From the NCBI RefSeq assembly GCF_001591645.1, contig NZ_BCVH01000001.1, forward strand, positions 248,001 through 312,000: 64,000 bases of DNA. Direction: 5' to 3'. Below, in pieces: positions 1-7,885 of this stretch; position 1 is the stretch's first letter, and the number at the start of each line of letters is the position of its first letter. The DNA is from Robertmurraya korlensis NBRC 107688. GTDB taxonomy: Bacteria > Bacillota > Bacilli > Bacillales > Cytobacillaceae. The notes beneath the pieces are model-generated. The model saw only the letters and a list, made by a program, of their open reading frames with translations. It was not told the origin of the DNA and made no database searches. The translations under genes and the position numbers were made by a program.

Positions 1-498
1 AAATATAAAACTCCTGAAGATTACTTAAAAGTTCCGCTAGAAGAGCTACAAAACGACATTCGGTCAATTGGCCTTTTTCGCAATAAAGCAAAGAATATTC
101 AAAAGCTATCACAGCTTCTAATTGATAAATACAATGGAGAAGTACCAATGGATCGGGATGAGCTGACAAATCTCCCTGGTGTCGGTAGAAAAACCGCCAA
201 CGTAGTCGTTTCTGTTGCTTTTGGTGTACCAGCCATTGCAGTTGACACTCATGTAGAAAGAGTAAGTAAAAGACTGGCGATTTGTCGCTGGAAAGACTCC
301 GTGTTAGAAGTTGAGAAAACTTTAATGAAAAAAGTACCAATGGATGAATGGTCATTAACCCACCATCGAATGATTTTCTTTGGCCGATACCATTGCAAGG
401 CACAAAATCCCCAGTGTCCAAGCTGTCCTTTATTGGACTTATGCCGTGAAGGAAAAAAGAGAATGAAAGGGCAGTTGGTTGTCCATGAGCAAAAATGA
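1..498 (+). CDS. nth: Endonuclease III (5' truncated by window edge)
   Basis: DNA glycosylase/AP lyase that removes oxidised pyrimidines in base excision repair. The frame is open from base 1, so the start lies outside the window and only the C-terminal part is present. It shows the helix-hairpin-helix LPGVGRKTA with the catalytic Lys, then VDTHVERVSKRL with the catalytic Asp. A [4Fe-4S] cluster motif C-x6-C-x2-C-x5-C follows at the end (CKAQNPQC, CPSC, CPLLDLC). The 3' end overlaps the next gene by 20 bases, which implies translational coupling. In B. subtilis the same dnaD-nth-ypoC order is found. Family assignment is very secure. Confidence 0.97.
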   Translation, partial: KYKTPEDYLKVPLEELQNDIRSIGLFRNKAKNIQKLSQLLIDKYNGEVPMDRDELTNLPGVGRKTANVVVSVAFGVPAIAVDTHVERVSKRLAICRWKDSVLEVEKTLMKKVPMDEWSLTHHRMIFFGRYHCKAQNPQCPSCPLLDLCREGKKRMKGQLVVHEQK

Positions 499-823
499 TA
501 TTCATAAAGGATTTCAAGAGTGGAAAAACATAGAGAGACGGCTTGAGGAACTTTATAAAATAAGAGAAAAACTAGAAACCTCTGAGCTAATGGATAAAGG
601 ATTTTCTTTGTTTTATATCATATTAAAATTAGTAAACAATATGGACCCTACACTTGAAATAATTCCTACCAACAAACTAGTAATCAAGCCCATTAATGTT
701 GAAGAAAGATTGAGTTTTATTCAAGGAAGAAAGGGCTCCTTTCACTCATTTAAACAGTTAGCGGAGCTCTTTAAAGAATTGGAAAAGCTATACGCAAAAA
801 AGGCATCTTTAGAAAAATTCTAA
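479..823 (+). CDS. ypoC: YpoC-like conserved protein
   Basis: Small soluble protein of 114 residues with unknown function. A TTG start at 479 is chosen because AAAGGG sits 7 bases upstream; ATG at 485 is the alternative. No signal peptide or membrane segment is visible. It is charged and helical, with aromatic residues in the middle. Assignment to YpoC rests mainly on position, since ypoC follows nth and converges on ponA in Bacillus. Its stop codon lies inside the downstream bidirectional terminator. Confidence 0.75.
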   Translation: MSMSKNDIHKGFQEWKNIERRLEELYKIREKLETSELMDKGFSLFYIILKLVNNMDPTLEIIPTNKLVIKPINVEERLSFIQGRKGSFHSFKQLAELFKELEKLYAKKASLEKF

Positions 824-835
824 AGATGCCTTTAT
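802..835. terminator. Bidirectional terminator between ypoC and ponA
   Basis: Perfect 11-bp stem GGCATCTTTAG/CTAAAGATGCC with a short A/T loop. A T-rich tail follows on the plus strand and an A-run precedes it (T-run for the minus strand), so it can stop both convergent transcripts. Confidence 0.85.
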
Positions 836-836
836 A

Positions 837-3404
837 TTAATTGTTACCGGCGCCTTGATTTCCAGTATTTCCAGTACCAGTACCAGTATTCCCGTTGCCA
901 TTTCCAGTTCCGGTACCTGTGTTTCCAGTATTCGTATTACCGCCTGTTTCTCCCGTTTCGGTTGTTCCCTCTTCGGTCTCTTCCCCATTTTCGGTTTCGT
1001 CATCTTCCACTTCTTGTTCTTCCTCTTGTGGAATCTTTACCTCAATGGTTGTAGTTGCTGCTTCACTTAGCTGAGTTTCACGAACGGCAATGACCTTAAA
1101 GGTATAGTATCCTGGTGTTTCAGCTTTTAAGCGAACCTGCTTCTCTGCTGTGGTTTTTAGAAGTTGTTCTCCACCATCATTTAAGGATCCATATAACTGG
1201 AATTGAACACCTTCCACATTGTCACCGTTGTATTCCCAAGTAACAAGTAGTTCCTTCGTAGCTTCATCGAGAGTAACTTTTAAATTACTTGGTGCTGCAG
1301 GCTTATCGTATTTGTTAGATACTTGCTTTGGAGCACTTCCTTTAACCGCATACTCAATAATTACTTGATCATTAGGAGTAAACTGGCTCGCTAGCTTAGC
1401 AGGGAACGTACCTTTTTCAATACGTACTTTTTCTACACTGCTAGGCACCGTAAAGTCAGGGGTATCTTTCCCTTGTGACACGTGAGTCATAAGGTTTTTA
1501 AAAATATATTGTGAGATTTTTTGCTCATCACTAGTGAGCCAATTTTTCGTACGATCATCATATCCTGTCCAGACGGCTGCTGTGTAGTTGGTGGTATATC
1601 CAACAAACCAAGAGTCGGGAACCGCACTATTAGGTATTCCGTATTTATTTCTTTCAGCAGATGGATAGTTTGTCGTACCCGTTTTACCAGCCACTGCAAG
1701 GCCGTCTACTCTTGCACGAGAACCCGTACCGTAGGTTAAAACATCCTTTAGCATGTCTGTGATCATGAAGGCAGTATAATCCTTCATAACTACTTCAGTT
1801 TCGGGTTTTAAATCAAGCTTTGTTCCGTCACGAAGTTCGATCGTAACAACGGAATAAGGTTCTGTGTAAAAGCCATTGTTTCCAAATGCGCTATATGCCC
1901 CAGCCATTTGGAGGGAAGAAACGCCCTTATCTGCTCCACCTAAACCACCAATCGAATAGGACTCGGTTAACTCACTTACAGGTATTCCAAGCTTCGCACC
2001 GAATTCTTTTGATTTATCTAGTCCAACCTCCTGCATTGCTTTTAATGCAGGGATATTACGAGAAAGGGCAAGGGCTGTTCTCATCGTCATCGAGCCCATA
2101 TGCTTGTTATCCCAGTTATTAATTTCTTGACCACCTGAATACGTGTATGGTTCATCAACCAACGTATGGTATGTTCCCCAATTTAAGTATTCAATCGCAG
2201 GACCGTAGTCTAAAACGGGTTTAATCGTAGATCCCGGCTGACGTCTAGGGTCAGTGGCATAGTTAAATCCAAATGTTTGTGTTTGGTTTCTTCCACCACC
2301 AAGAGCTCGAATCGCTCCTGTTTTTGTATCAAGCAAGGTAATTCCTGCTTGGAATTTTTCATCTGGAAACTCAACGATTTCAGTTCCATCTAAAATTTGT
2401 TCTACATAGTCTTGAGCACTTTTATCTAATGTCGTGTAAATTTTTAGTCCTTCAGAAAAAGGATCGAGATCAGGATATTTTTCTTCAATTTCTTTAATAA
2501 CCTGTCCTACAAAGGAGTCATGAGCAATTTCTCCATTGGTCTCACGCTTGTCTTCTGGTACAAGTGCTGTAGTTACATCAACGGATTGTGCTGCGACCAT
2601 TTCTTCTTTAGTAATATAGCCGTGTTGATTCATTAATGAAAGAACTATATCTCTACGTTTTTTTGCTTTTTCAGGATACTTGAAAGGGTCATAATTTGCT
2701 GGACTCTGTGGCAAACCAGCCAATAATGCTGCTTCATCTAATGTAAGCTCATCTAAGGTTTTATGGTAATAGGTATCCGCAGCTGTAGCCACACCGTGTC
2801 CGCCACTACCCATCCAGTTTTTGTTCACGTAAATCTCAAAGATTTCTTCCTTCGTATATTTTTGTTCAAGCTGGAAGGAGAGCCATGCTTCCTGTGCTTT
2901 ACGTGAAAGAGTTTTTTCATGAGTTAAGAAGGAGTTTTTTACCACCTGTTGCGTAATCGTACTAGCTCCTTCTGAACCGAAGCCGTCCGTAACGTTCGCG
3001 ATAACCGCACCGCCTAAACGGATTAAGTCAATTCCATTATGTTTGAAGAAGCGAGAGTCTTCAGTGGCAATAAAGGCATCCCTTACCGTTTCCGGTATAT
3101 CTTCATAATTTACGTAATCTCTTTTCACAGAACCTATCTCCGTAAATGGATCCCCGTTCATATCAAATACCTGGGAGGAAATAGGATCCTTTAAAAGCTT
3201 TTCATCAAGCTCTGGAGTGTCTTTAATCATATATGCAAATGTAGCTGCGCCGACAACAATCCCTGTAATACCTAGTGCAACAAGGATAAGGAAAATCTTC
3301 ATAAACAATCCTTTAGCAGGCTTTTTGCCTTTTTTCTTATTTGATTGTTTTTGTTTCTCAAGCTGTTTGCGGCGCTCCTCTCTTGATTGATATTGCTCTG
3401 CCAT
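837..3404 (-). CDS. ponA: Class A penicillin-binding protein 1A/1B
   Basis: Bifunctional peptidoglycan glycosyltransferase/transpeptidase, 855 aa, anchored by one N-terminal membrane helix (about residues 33-58) after a Lys/Arg-rich cytoplasmic tail. The GT51 domain carries catalytic E115 in ATEDSRFF and the GASTITQQ motif. The transpeptidase has S392 in STIKP, the S448-R-N triad and K574-TG. A fibronectin type III-like domain follows (about 705-790). The last ~60 residues are an acidic Glu stretch and then a Gly/Thr/Asn low-complexity tail, probably surface-exposed and fast-evolving. It is co-transcribed behind recU (52-base gap), as in B. subtilis. The start has an AAGGAAGG ribosome binding site. 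Confidence 0.96.
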   Translation of the reverse strand: MAEQYQSREERRKQLEKQKQSNKKKGKKPAKGLFMKIFLILVALGITGIVVGAATFAYMIKDTPELDEKLLKDPISSQVFDMNGDPFTEIGSVKRDYVNYEDIPETVRDAFIATEDSRFFKHNGIDLIRLGGAVIANVTDGFGSEGASTITQQVVKNSFLTHEKTLSRKAQEAWLSFQLEQKYTKEEIFEIYVNKNWMGSGGHGVATAADTYYHKTLDELTLDEAALLAGLPQSPANYDPFKYPEKAKKRRDIVLSLMNQHGYITKEEMVAAQSVDVTTALVPEDKRETNGEIAHDSFVGQVIKEIEEKYPDLDPFSEGLKIYTTLDKSAQDYVEQILDGTEIVEFPDEKFQAGITLLDTKTGAIRALGGGRNQTQTFGFNYATDPRRQPGSTIKPVLDYGPAIEYLNWGTYHTLVDEPYTYSGGQEINNWDNKHMGSMTMRTALALSRNIPALKAMQEVGLDKSKEFGAKLGIPVSELTESYSIGGLGGADKGVSSLQMAGAYSAFGNNGFYTEPYSVVTIELRDGTKLDLKPETEVVMKDYTAFMITDMLKDVLTYGTGSRARVDGLAVAGKTGTTNYPSAERNKYGIPNSAVPDSWFVGYTTNYTAAVWTGYDDRTKNWLTSDEQKISQYIFKNLMTHVSQGKDTPDFTVPSSVEKVRIEKGTFPAKLASQFTPNDQVIIEYAVKGSAPKQVSNKYDKPAAPSNLKVTLDEATKELLVTWEYNGDNVEGVQFQLYGSLNDGGEQLLKTTAEKQVRLKAETPGYYTFKVIAVRETQLSEAATTTIEVKIPQEEEQEVEDDETENGEETEEGTTETGETGGNTNTGNTGTGTGNGNGNTGTGTGNTGNQGAGNN

Positions 3405-3456
3405 ATTGTTTCCTTCCTTTCTTACTAAAAGCTTGGCTATTTATGAATAAGCCAAA

Positions 3457-4065
3457 TTAAAGATGATAAAGATAATCTATTATCTTAATATAGTCAATTC
3501 TAGGGCGAAAGCCAAGTGATATAAGATGTGCTGTCGAAAGTACCTCTTCTTTTGTAATTGATTTTCGACCTCCTTCTATCATTCGCTCCCAATACGATAA
3601 CAATTGCTCTGCCTCTAATAAGAATACTTCTTCTGTACTTGAGAATCGAAGAATAACAAAGCAAATGCCTCCTTGTTGTATCACTTTTCTCATATGCTGA
3701 ATTTGGTGATCATGAAAATTTTGAAGGGGGAAGGAAGTGGTGTTTTTTGTTTCCTTAGCTTCAAAATCAATGTATTTCCCCTTATAAACGCCGTTGTAAT
3801 CGGTTGTTGAGGCCTGCTTGAAATAGGCTTCTTTGATTACAGCAGCACTCCTTTTTGGATAATTTACCTCAACGATTTGAACGGGTGTTGGTTTTTTGTG
3901 AATAACAGCAATATTATTTAATAAGTAATAATCATTTGTTTCGTTTAAATCCTCCTCTAACGTCATTCCTCGGTTGCTATAGGTTGGGTCTTTTCGTGCT
4001 TTCACTGTTTGGCTAGTACTCAGTGGACTCATAAATTTTCTTCCATTTGGATAGTGAATATTCAT
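3457..4065 (-). CDS. recU: Holliday junction resolvase RecU
   Basis: Structure-specific endonuclease that resolves Holliday junctions during recombination and chromosome segregation. At 202 aa it matches the usual ~200-residue length. The nuclease core shows [10 protein letters not shown], with the acidic residues and Lys of the PD-(D/E)xK-type active site, preceded by a conserved DYNG. The start is ATG with AGAGGTG upstream. It is the first gene of a recU-ponA operon and is divergent from yppC, an arrangement conserved in Bacillus. Confidence 0.95.
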   Translation of the reverse strand: MNIHYPNGRKFMSPLSTSQTVKARKDPTYSNRGMTLEEDLNETNDYYLLNNIAVIHKKPTPVQIVEVNYPKRSAAVIKEAYFKQASTTDYNGVYKGKYIDFEAKETKNTTSFPLQNFHDHQIQHMRKVIQQGGICFVILRFSSTEEVFLLEAEQLLSYWERMIEGGRKSITKEEVLSTAHLISLGFRPRIDYIKIIDYLYHL

Positions 4066-4178
4066 TTCCTAACACCTCTTTAACTACACTATCATACCAA
4101 ATTGGCCCCAGTTAGGGGGAATAAAAACTATTGATTAACGAATTATAACGTAAGACAGGATAGAAGGGAGTAAAAAAA

Positions 4179-5159
4179 ATTAATAATTCCTTTGTATATA
4201 TAGATGACCAACAGCTAGTTAGAGACATTAAGCAAAAAGTTGATTCGAACAATAGAGACAATATTTCAAGAACGGATGCGTATTTTACTTTTTTTTTAAA
4301 TCATTCCGATATTTTATGGTCTTTTTTAGCGAGTATGGTTTCAAGAAATGCCGGCTGGAACATGTGTGACTTAGAAGGCAAGTGGTTCTCTCAAATTCTA
4401 AAAAAAGAAACTAGAAAGCAATTGTTTTTAACCTATGAGCGAGCAAACTGGTTAATATTTCAAGATGCTTATCCCCAATTGTTACTATATGAGTATTCGA
4501 CGAATCTAAATACGCCAATGTTTCACTTATTACGATATTTTAATGTTTCACCCTTTATGATTAATGAATGGGAGTATTATTGGAGGGAAAAGAATAAACG
4601 AAGACTTATGACGGCACTAATTATCAATGAACAAAATGTTATTCAAAAACCAGTAATTGAACATCCTATCTACTATAAAAAAGTGTTTCACTCTATTCTC
4701 TTTGCTTTACAGGATTACTTCCATTTTAGTGCAGTAGTGTTTCCTACTTGCCAGGGAGAGCTTTATGGAGCAAGTGTTTATGGCTTTCAAGAGGTGGATA
4801 ACCGAATTAATCTTGGAAAAAGACTTGCTGATATTCTTTTTGCTCCCGAAGTATTTGGGAAGGTCTTTCACTTTGCAAAAACAACTGCACATTCTGGTTC
4901 AAGGTATGATTATGAACAATATATAAATACTAAAGAAAGAGCTACGCCCTTATTAAGAGAAACGTATCCGGTGATGAAACACCATATCCATTTACCTAAT
5001 GAGTGGACAAAACACCGCCGTGTAAGAAACAAATGGTTTAAACAGGAAATAATCCACCAGCATCCATGGAGAATGACTGATTGGTACTTGCATAAGCAGA
5101 AACAAATTCGCGTATGTATTATGCTTTATAAGCTCCTTCGTATTAATAAACGTATATAA
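4179..5159 (+). CDS. yppC: YppC-like DUF2515 protein with probable ATT start
   Basis: Function unknown; assigned to the DUF2515/YppC family by its position next to recU and by its size. The frame is open from 4164, and the coding pattern is continuous well upstream of the first ATG (4335). The only start with a good ribosome binding site (AGAAGGGAG, 8 bases away) is ATT at 4179, giving 326 aa, close to YppC of B. subtilis (~320). Starting at 4335 would delete 52 residues. The protein is rich in Trp, Tyr and His, with no signal peptide. ATT initiation is inference; a one-base sequence error near 4170-4182 is the alternative. Confidence 0.75.
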   Translation: MNNSFVYIDDQQLVRDIKQKVDSNNRDNISRTDAYFTFFLNHSDILWSFLASMVSRNAGWNMCDLEGKWFSQILKKETRKQLFLTYERANWLIFQDAYPQLLLYEYSTNLNTPMFHLLRYFNVSPFMINEWEYYWREKNKRRLMTALIINEQNVIQKPVIEHPIYYKKVFHSILFALQDYFHFSAVVFPTCQGELYGASVYGFQEVDNRINLGKRLADILFAPEVFGKVFHFAKTTAHSGSRYDYEQYINTKERATPLLRETYPVMKHHIHLPNEWTKHRRVRNKWFKQEIIHQHPWRMTDWYLHKQKQIRVCIMLYKLLRINKRI

Positions 5160-5160
5160 A

Positions 5161-5187
5161 AAGCAAGAATCGTAATGATTCTTGCTT
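5161..5187. terminator. Bidirectional terminator between yppC and sspM
   Basis: Perfect 11-bp stem AAGCAAGAATC/GATTCTTGCTT with loop GTAAT, flanked by an A-run and a T-rich stretch. It separates convergent genes. Confidence 0.8.
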
Positions 5188-5195
5188 TTATGCCT

Positions 5196-5312
5196 TTATG
5201 TTGAAGGACGGTCGATACCCTCAAGCTTTTTATCTCCGTAACCAGGTTTCGTTTCTTCAAGCTTTTTTGGTTGTTTATTTTCCTGTTCATTACTTCCATT
5301 TCTTTTTTTCAT
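5196..5312 (-). CDS. sspM: Small acid-soluble spore protein M
   Basis: A 38-residue, highly charged, Lys-rich protein. Its C-terminus, GDKKLEGIDRPST, closely resembles the DKKLGGPNRPST end I recall for B. subtilis SspM, a minor SASP of the spore core. It lies next to yppC as in that species. The start ATG at 5312 has a very strong GGAGGTGG ribosome binding site. Upstream is a SigG-like promoter, consistent with forespore expression. The identity rests on the C-terminal motif and position, because the protein is too short for more. Confidence 0.85.
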   Translation of the reverse strand: MKKRNGSNEQENKQPKKLEETKPGYGDKKLEGIDRPST

Positions 5313-5330
5313 TGTTACCACCTCCGAGAT

Positions 5331-5361
5331 TAGTTTGGTTCATCAACCATTTTTTCATTCA
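5331..5361 (-). promoter_or_regulatory. Putative SigG promoter of sspM
   Basis: On the minus strand, TGAATG (5361-5356) is followed by an 18-base spacer and CAAACTA (5337-5331). Compared with the SigG pattern TGAATA/CATACTA there is one mismatch in each element. It ends about 19 bases before the start codon, which carries its own ribosome binding site. Confidence 0.5.
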
Positions 5362-5513
5362 TGTCGAAACCTAGTTAAGAGAAACAAAAATTTTACCTTC
5401 TTTTGCCGAATTGCTTCTAGTTTTGTCATAAGGGAAGGAGGTTAGAAGAAGACAAAGAATAAGTATCTAAGAGATATAAATGGAGCTGGAAAATTTTCTT
5501 GGAGGGATGTTCG

Positions 5514-5744
5514 ATGATTCTAAAGTCAGATATTTTACAAATGCTATCCGAAATACACAATGAGCTTGAGGAATTAGAGAAGTCTATTGATTTTAAGTTA
5601 CCCGATGTAGAAGCTGAGTTGTTAAAGAAACAAGAAAAAAGCTTATGGAAAACAGAAAATCACTATTATATACTAGAGGGGAAATTTAATTTAGCCCAAA
5701 ACAAGTCTACAAAAGATCGACAACATAAAAGAACGACTGCTTAA
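5514..5744 (+). CDS. Small helical protein in the yppD position
   Basis: A 76-residue protein with a strong amphipathic N-terminal helix (SDILQMLSEIHNELEELEKS) and a basic tail. No catalytic motif or membrane segment. ATG at 5514 is preferred because GGAGGG is 7 bases upstream; an in-frame TTG at 5499 would place the ribosome binding site inside the gene. It occupies the place of yppD in B. subtilis, but I cannot confirm homology by sequence. Confidence 0.65.
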   Translation: MILKSDILQMLSEIHNELEELEKSIDFKLPDVEAELLKKQEKSLWKTENHYYILEGKFNLAQNKSTKDRQHKRTTA

Positions 5745-5806
5745 ATTTTTATTTTTCCTCGTTATCCTTTATAGTAGGGGTATATGTGATAAAGGAGCAC
5801 TGCAGC

Positions 5807-6178
5807 ATGGAAAACCGATCAATACTAGTAAATTTAAATGAAAGCTTATACGAATATACAAGACAAATCGAGGATAAATTTCTTTCTGTAAAAATGTCTG
5901 GTGAGAAGGGTGACTTTTTTACACAAGTGAAACCTTTTGCTGACGAGGTAAAAGAGGCTGTGGATCTGTGGAAAAAGGAAGCCTCTATTTGGATAGTGAA
6001 GAATAGACCGAAAAATCTTCATGAGAGTCAAATCGATTCAGCTGCCGAACAAATGGAGATGATTTCTGTCCAAGCCTTTTACCCTGAGACGAGCCGAACA
6101 AGGTTTATCAACTACCTTCAATCAGTAAGGTTCGTGTTAACCTTACTACGTGCAAATATAGATAAGTATCAGACATAA
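5807..6178 (+). CDS. yppE: YppE-like DUF1798 protein
   Basis: Conserved protein of 123 aa, the same length as B. subtilis YppE, a helical-bundle protein of unknown function (DUF1798). The sequence is almost entirely predicted helix, with Trp/Phe-rich segments and no cysteines. ATG at 5807 is chosen with AAAGGAG 9 bases upstream rather than the GTG at 5786. It lies 62 bases after the previous small gene and ends in its own terminator. Confidence 0.8.
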   Translation: MENRSILVNLNESLYEYTRQIEDKFLSVKMSGEKGDFFTQVKPFADEVKEAVDLWKKEASIWIVKNRPKNLHESQIDSAAEQMEMISVQAFYPETSRTRFINYLQSVRFVLTLLRANIDKYQT

Positions 6179-6182
6179 AAAG

Positions 6183-6220
6183 TAGCACACTCGCCATATA
6201 GGAGAGGTGCTATTTTTTTT
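6183..6220 (+). terminator. Terminator after yppE
   Basis: Stem TAGCAC/GTGCTA extended by CTC/GAG, followed by eight T. Confidence 0.75.
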
Positions 6221-6240
6221 ATTTAATATTGGGTGGCAAT

Positions 6241-6432
6241 TTATAAAGATGATTCAAGCTCAGGGGTTTTGGCACCTAGTGTTTCAAGTTCATAAACAAG
6301 ATTACGGTACTCACAAGTTGTTATTTCATTATAAATATAGCATTTCTTAACAAAATCTAATAATTCGTTCACATCTTGTGCTTCGTATTTTTTAATGGAT
6401 TGAAAATGGTCTTTTAATTCTTGAATATTCAC
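6241..6432 (-). CDS. yppF: YppF-like small protein
   Basis: A 63-aa helical, acidic protein matching YppF (about 62 aa) in length, position and general character. Function unknown. The start is GTG with AAAGGGGG about 6 bases upstream. It is transcribed opposite to yppE and yppG. No metal-binding or membrane motif is visible. Confidence 0.75.
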   Translation of the reverse strand: MNIQELKDHFQSIKKYEAQDVNELLDFVKKCYIYNEITTCEYRNLVYELETLGAKTPELESSL

Positions 6433-6572
6433 TGAAATCCCCCTTTATATTAGTTGTTTCTCTTCTCTATCATCGTATCATGCCGAGACCGTATCTATTG
6501 TTTTTTTAAAATTGAGACTTCCGACACCGTTAGACAAAAATGGTGATTTATAGTAAAAATTTATTCTTTATT

Positions 6573-6601
6573 CACCATCTAGGCGAATGAAACATAAATT
6601 A
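6573..6601 (+). promoter_or_regulatory. Putative SigK promoter of yppG
   Basis: CACC (6573-6576), a 16-base spacer and CATAAATTA (6593-6601) fit the mother-cell SigK pattern mACm-N16-CATAnnnTA at every defined position. It lies about 28 bases before the yppG start. Confidence 0.6.
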
Positions 6602-6628
6602 TAGCAATGAATATGAGAAAGGAGTTGT

Positions 6629-7240
6629 GTGCCCTTGTTCGGTCAAAGACATAAACGGTCTATCTATAATCGTCAACAAGCACAACCGATAATAAATGAA
6701 GCCTACCCGTATTTTTGGGGTAATGAAGCAATCCATACTCGGCCTGAGGCATACGCCAACTACTTGCAACCATCTATGAATTACCCTATGTACAGTGCCA
6801 TGAACTTCGGAGGACCGGTTCAAAACGGTTATAATTATCTTCCTAATGAATCATTCTATGGCCCGGCGTACCCATACGGTGGAATAGGATTTCAGGGACA
6901 AGGATTTGATTATCCTTATCAGGGAAATCAGCCATACCAACAAGAAAAGAAACATAAACTGTCTGAAGCCGTACTCCAAAACCCTCTTCAACAACCTGAA
7001 ATACCATATCAAAATCAATTTGCGTATAGTCCGTATAATCAACCATTTTCGCATCCTTATCCGAAGCAGTCTGCTATACCGCGACCGCCCTCTGGGATGA
7101 AATCAGTAATGAACTCTTTTAAAACACAGGATGGGACCTTTGACGTAAACAAAATGGTCGATACAGCTGGACAGATGATGAATGCGGTAACTCAAGTGTC
7201 ATCGATGGTTAAAGGACTTGGAGGGATGTTTAAGGTATAG
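6629..7240 (+). CDS. yppG: YppG-like protein, probable spore-layer protein
   Basis: A 203-residue protein dominated by Pro, Gln, Tyr, Asn and Gly, like many spore coat and spore-surface proteins. It ends in a conserved hydrophobic segment (MMNAVTQVSSMVKGLGGMFKV region), as in the YppG family. The Bacillus subtilis member is shorter. GTG at 6629 follows AAAGGAG closely; TTG at 6635 has better spacing and is an equal alternative. A SigK-type promoter upstream supports late mother-cell expression. The coat role is inference from composition and promoter. Confidence 0.75.
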   Translation: MPLFGQRHKRSIYNRQQAQPIINEAYPYFWGNEAIHTRPEAYANYLQPSMNYPMYSAMNFGGPVQNGYNYLPNESFYGPAYPYGGIGFQGQGFDYPYQGNQPYQQEKKHKLSEAVLQNPLQQPEIPYQNQFAYSPYNQPFSHPYPKQSAIPRPPSGMKSVMNSFKTQDGTFDVNKMVDTAGQMMNAVTQVSSMVKGLGGMFKV

Positions 7241-7261
7241 GGTGACCCTATACCTTTTTTT
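7234..7261 (+). terminator. Terminator at the end of yppG
   Basis: Perfect 9-bp stem GGTATAGGG/CCCTATACC with loop TGA and seven T; it contains the yppG stop codon. Confidence 0.85.
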
Positions 7262-7267
7262 ACTTCA

Positions 7268-7298
7268 AGAAAAAAATAAGCAGCATGAAGACTGCTTA
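7268..7298 (-). terminator. Terminator after the hsp20 gene
   Basis: Stem TAAGCAG/CTGCTTA with an 8-base loop; on the minus strand it is followed by a T-run (bases 7276-7268). Confidence 0.65.
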
Positions 7299-7766
7299 AT
7301 CATTAATAATATGGATCTTCTTTCCAGGTTGTTTCGGGACGATAATTGTTAACAAGCCATTATGGTAGGAGGCCTTTACTTTTTTTTCATTAATGGGCTG
7401 TGGCAAAGTAATCGTCCGACTCATTTGCTGCATTTTATTTTTTCTACTATAAACCTTATGAATATCATCTTCTTCTATAATAACTTCGCCATTTTTTACT
7501 GTAATTGTTAGCGTGTTATTAAGGACATCTAAACTAATTTGTTCCTTTTTAATACCGGGGAGTTCTGCAACGATGTGGTGCTCGCGGTCGTAGCTTTTCA
7601 CAGATACTGGAAAGGTGGCAAACGGAAGGTTGAAGAACTCGTCGATGCTTTGTAAAAACCCTCTGACTGGTCGCTCTTGAAAAAAGTCATTCATCGCTTT
7701 TGCAATCTCTCCAAACTTTTCTGTACGATCGTTACGATTTGGCTTATTTGGTAAATTATTTGACAT
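7296..7766 (-). CDS. Hsp20/alpha-crystallin small heat-shock protein
   Basis: ATP-independent holdase chaperone, 156 aa. The alpha-crystallin domain spans about residues 50-145, with the family signature ASYHNGLLTI and a C-terminal IHI (I-x-I) motif used for oligomer contacts. The N-terminal arm is rich in Phe. It is a single-gene unit with its own terminator. Bacillus has several paralogs (cotM, yocM types) and the sequence alone does not decide between them. No CIRCE element was seen upstream. Confidence 0.92.
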   Translation of the reverse strand: MSNNLPNKPNRNDRTEKFGEIAKAMNDFFQERPVRGFLQSIDEFFNLPFATFPVSVKSYDREHHIVAELPGIKKEQISLDVLNNTLTITVKNGEVIIEEDDIHKVYSRKNKMQQMSRTITLPQPINEKKVKASYHNGLLTIIVPKQPGKKIHIIND

Positions 7767-7847
7767 GCTAGATACCCCTCTCTACAGGATTTCTCCATTA
7801 CAGAATATGCAATTCGTCTATAGGCGGTTCATCCTTTTTAGAGAATA

Positions 7848-7881
7848 GAAAAAGGCCGCATACACCAAGTATGCGGCCTTT
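7848..7881 (-). terminator. Terminator after the Crp/Fnr regulator
   Basis: Perfect 13-bp stem AAAGGCCGCATAC/GTATGCGGCCTTT with loop ACCAA; the A-run at 7848-7853 gives the T-tail on the minus strand. Confidence 0.85.
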
Positions 7882-7885
7882 ATAA

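Noticed and set aside
809-1070. ORFs on both strands across the ponA 3' end
   Set aside because: They are shadows of the repetitive GTGN-coding tail of ponA and of the terminator, with no ribosome binding sites.
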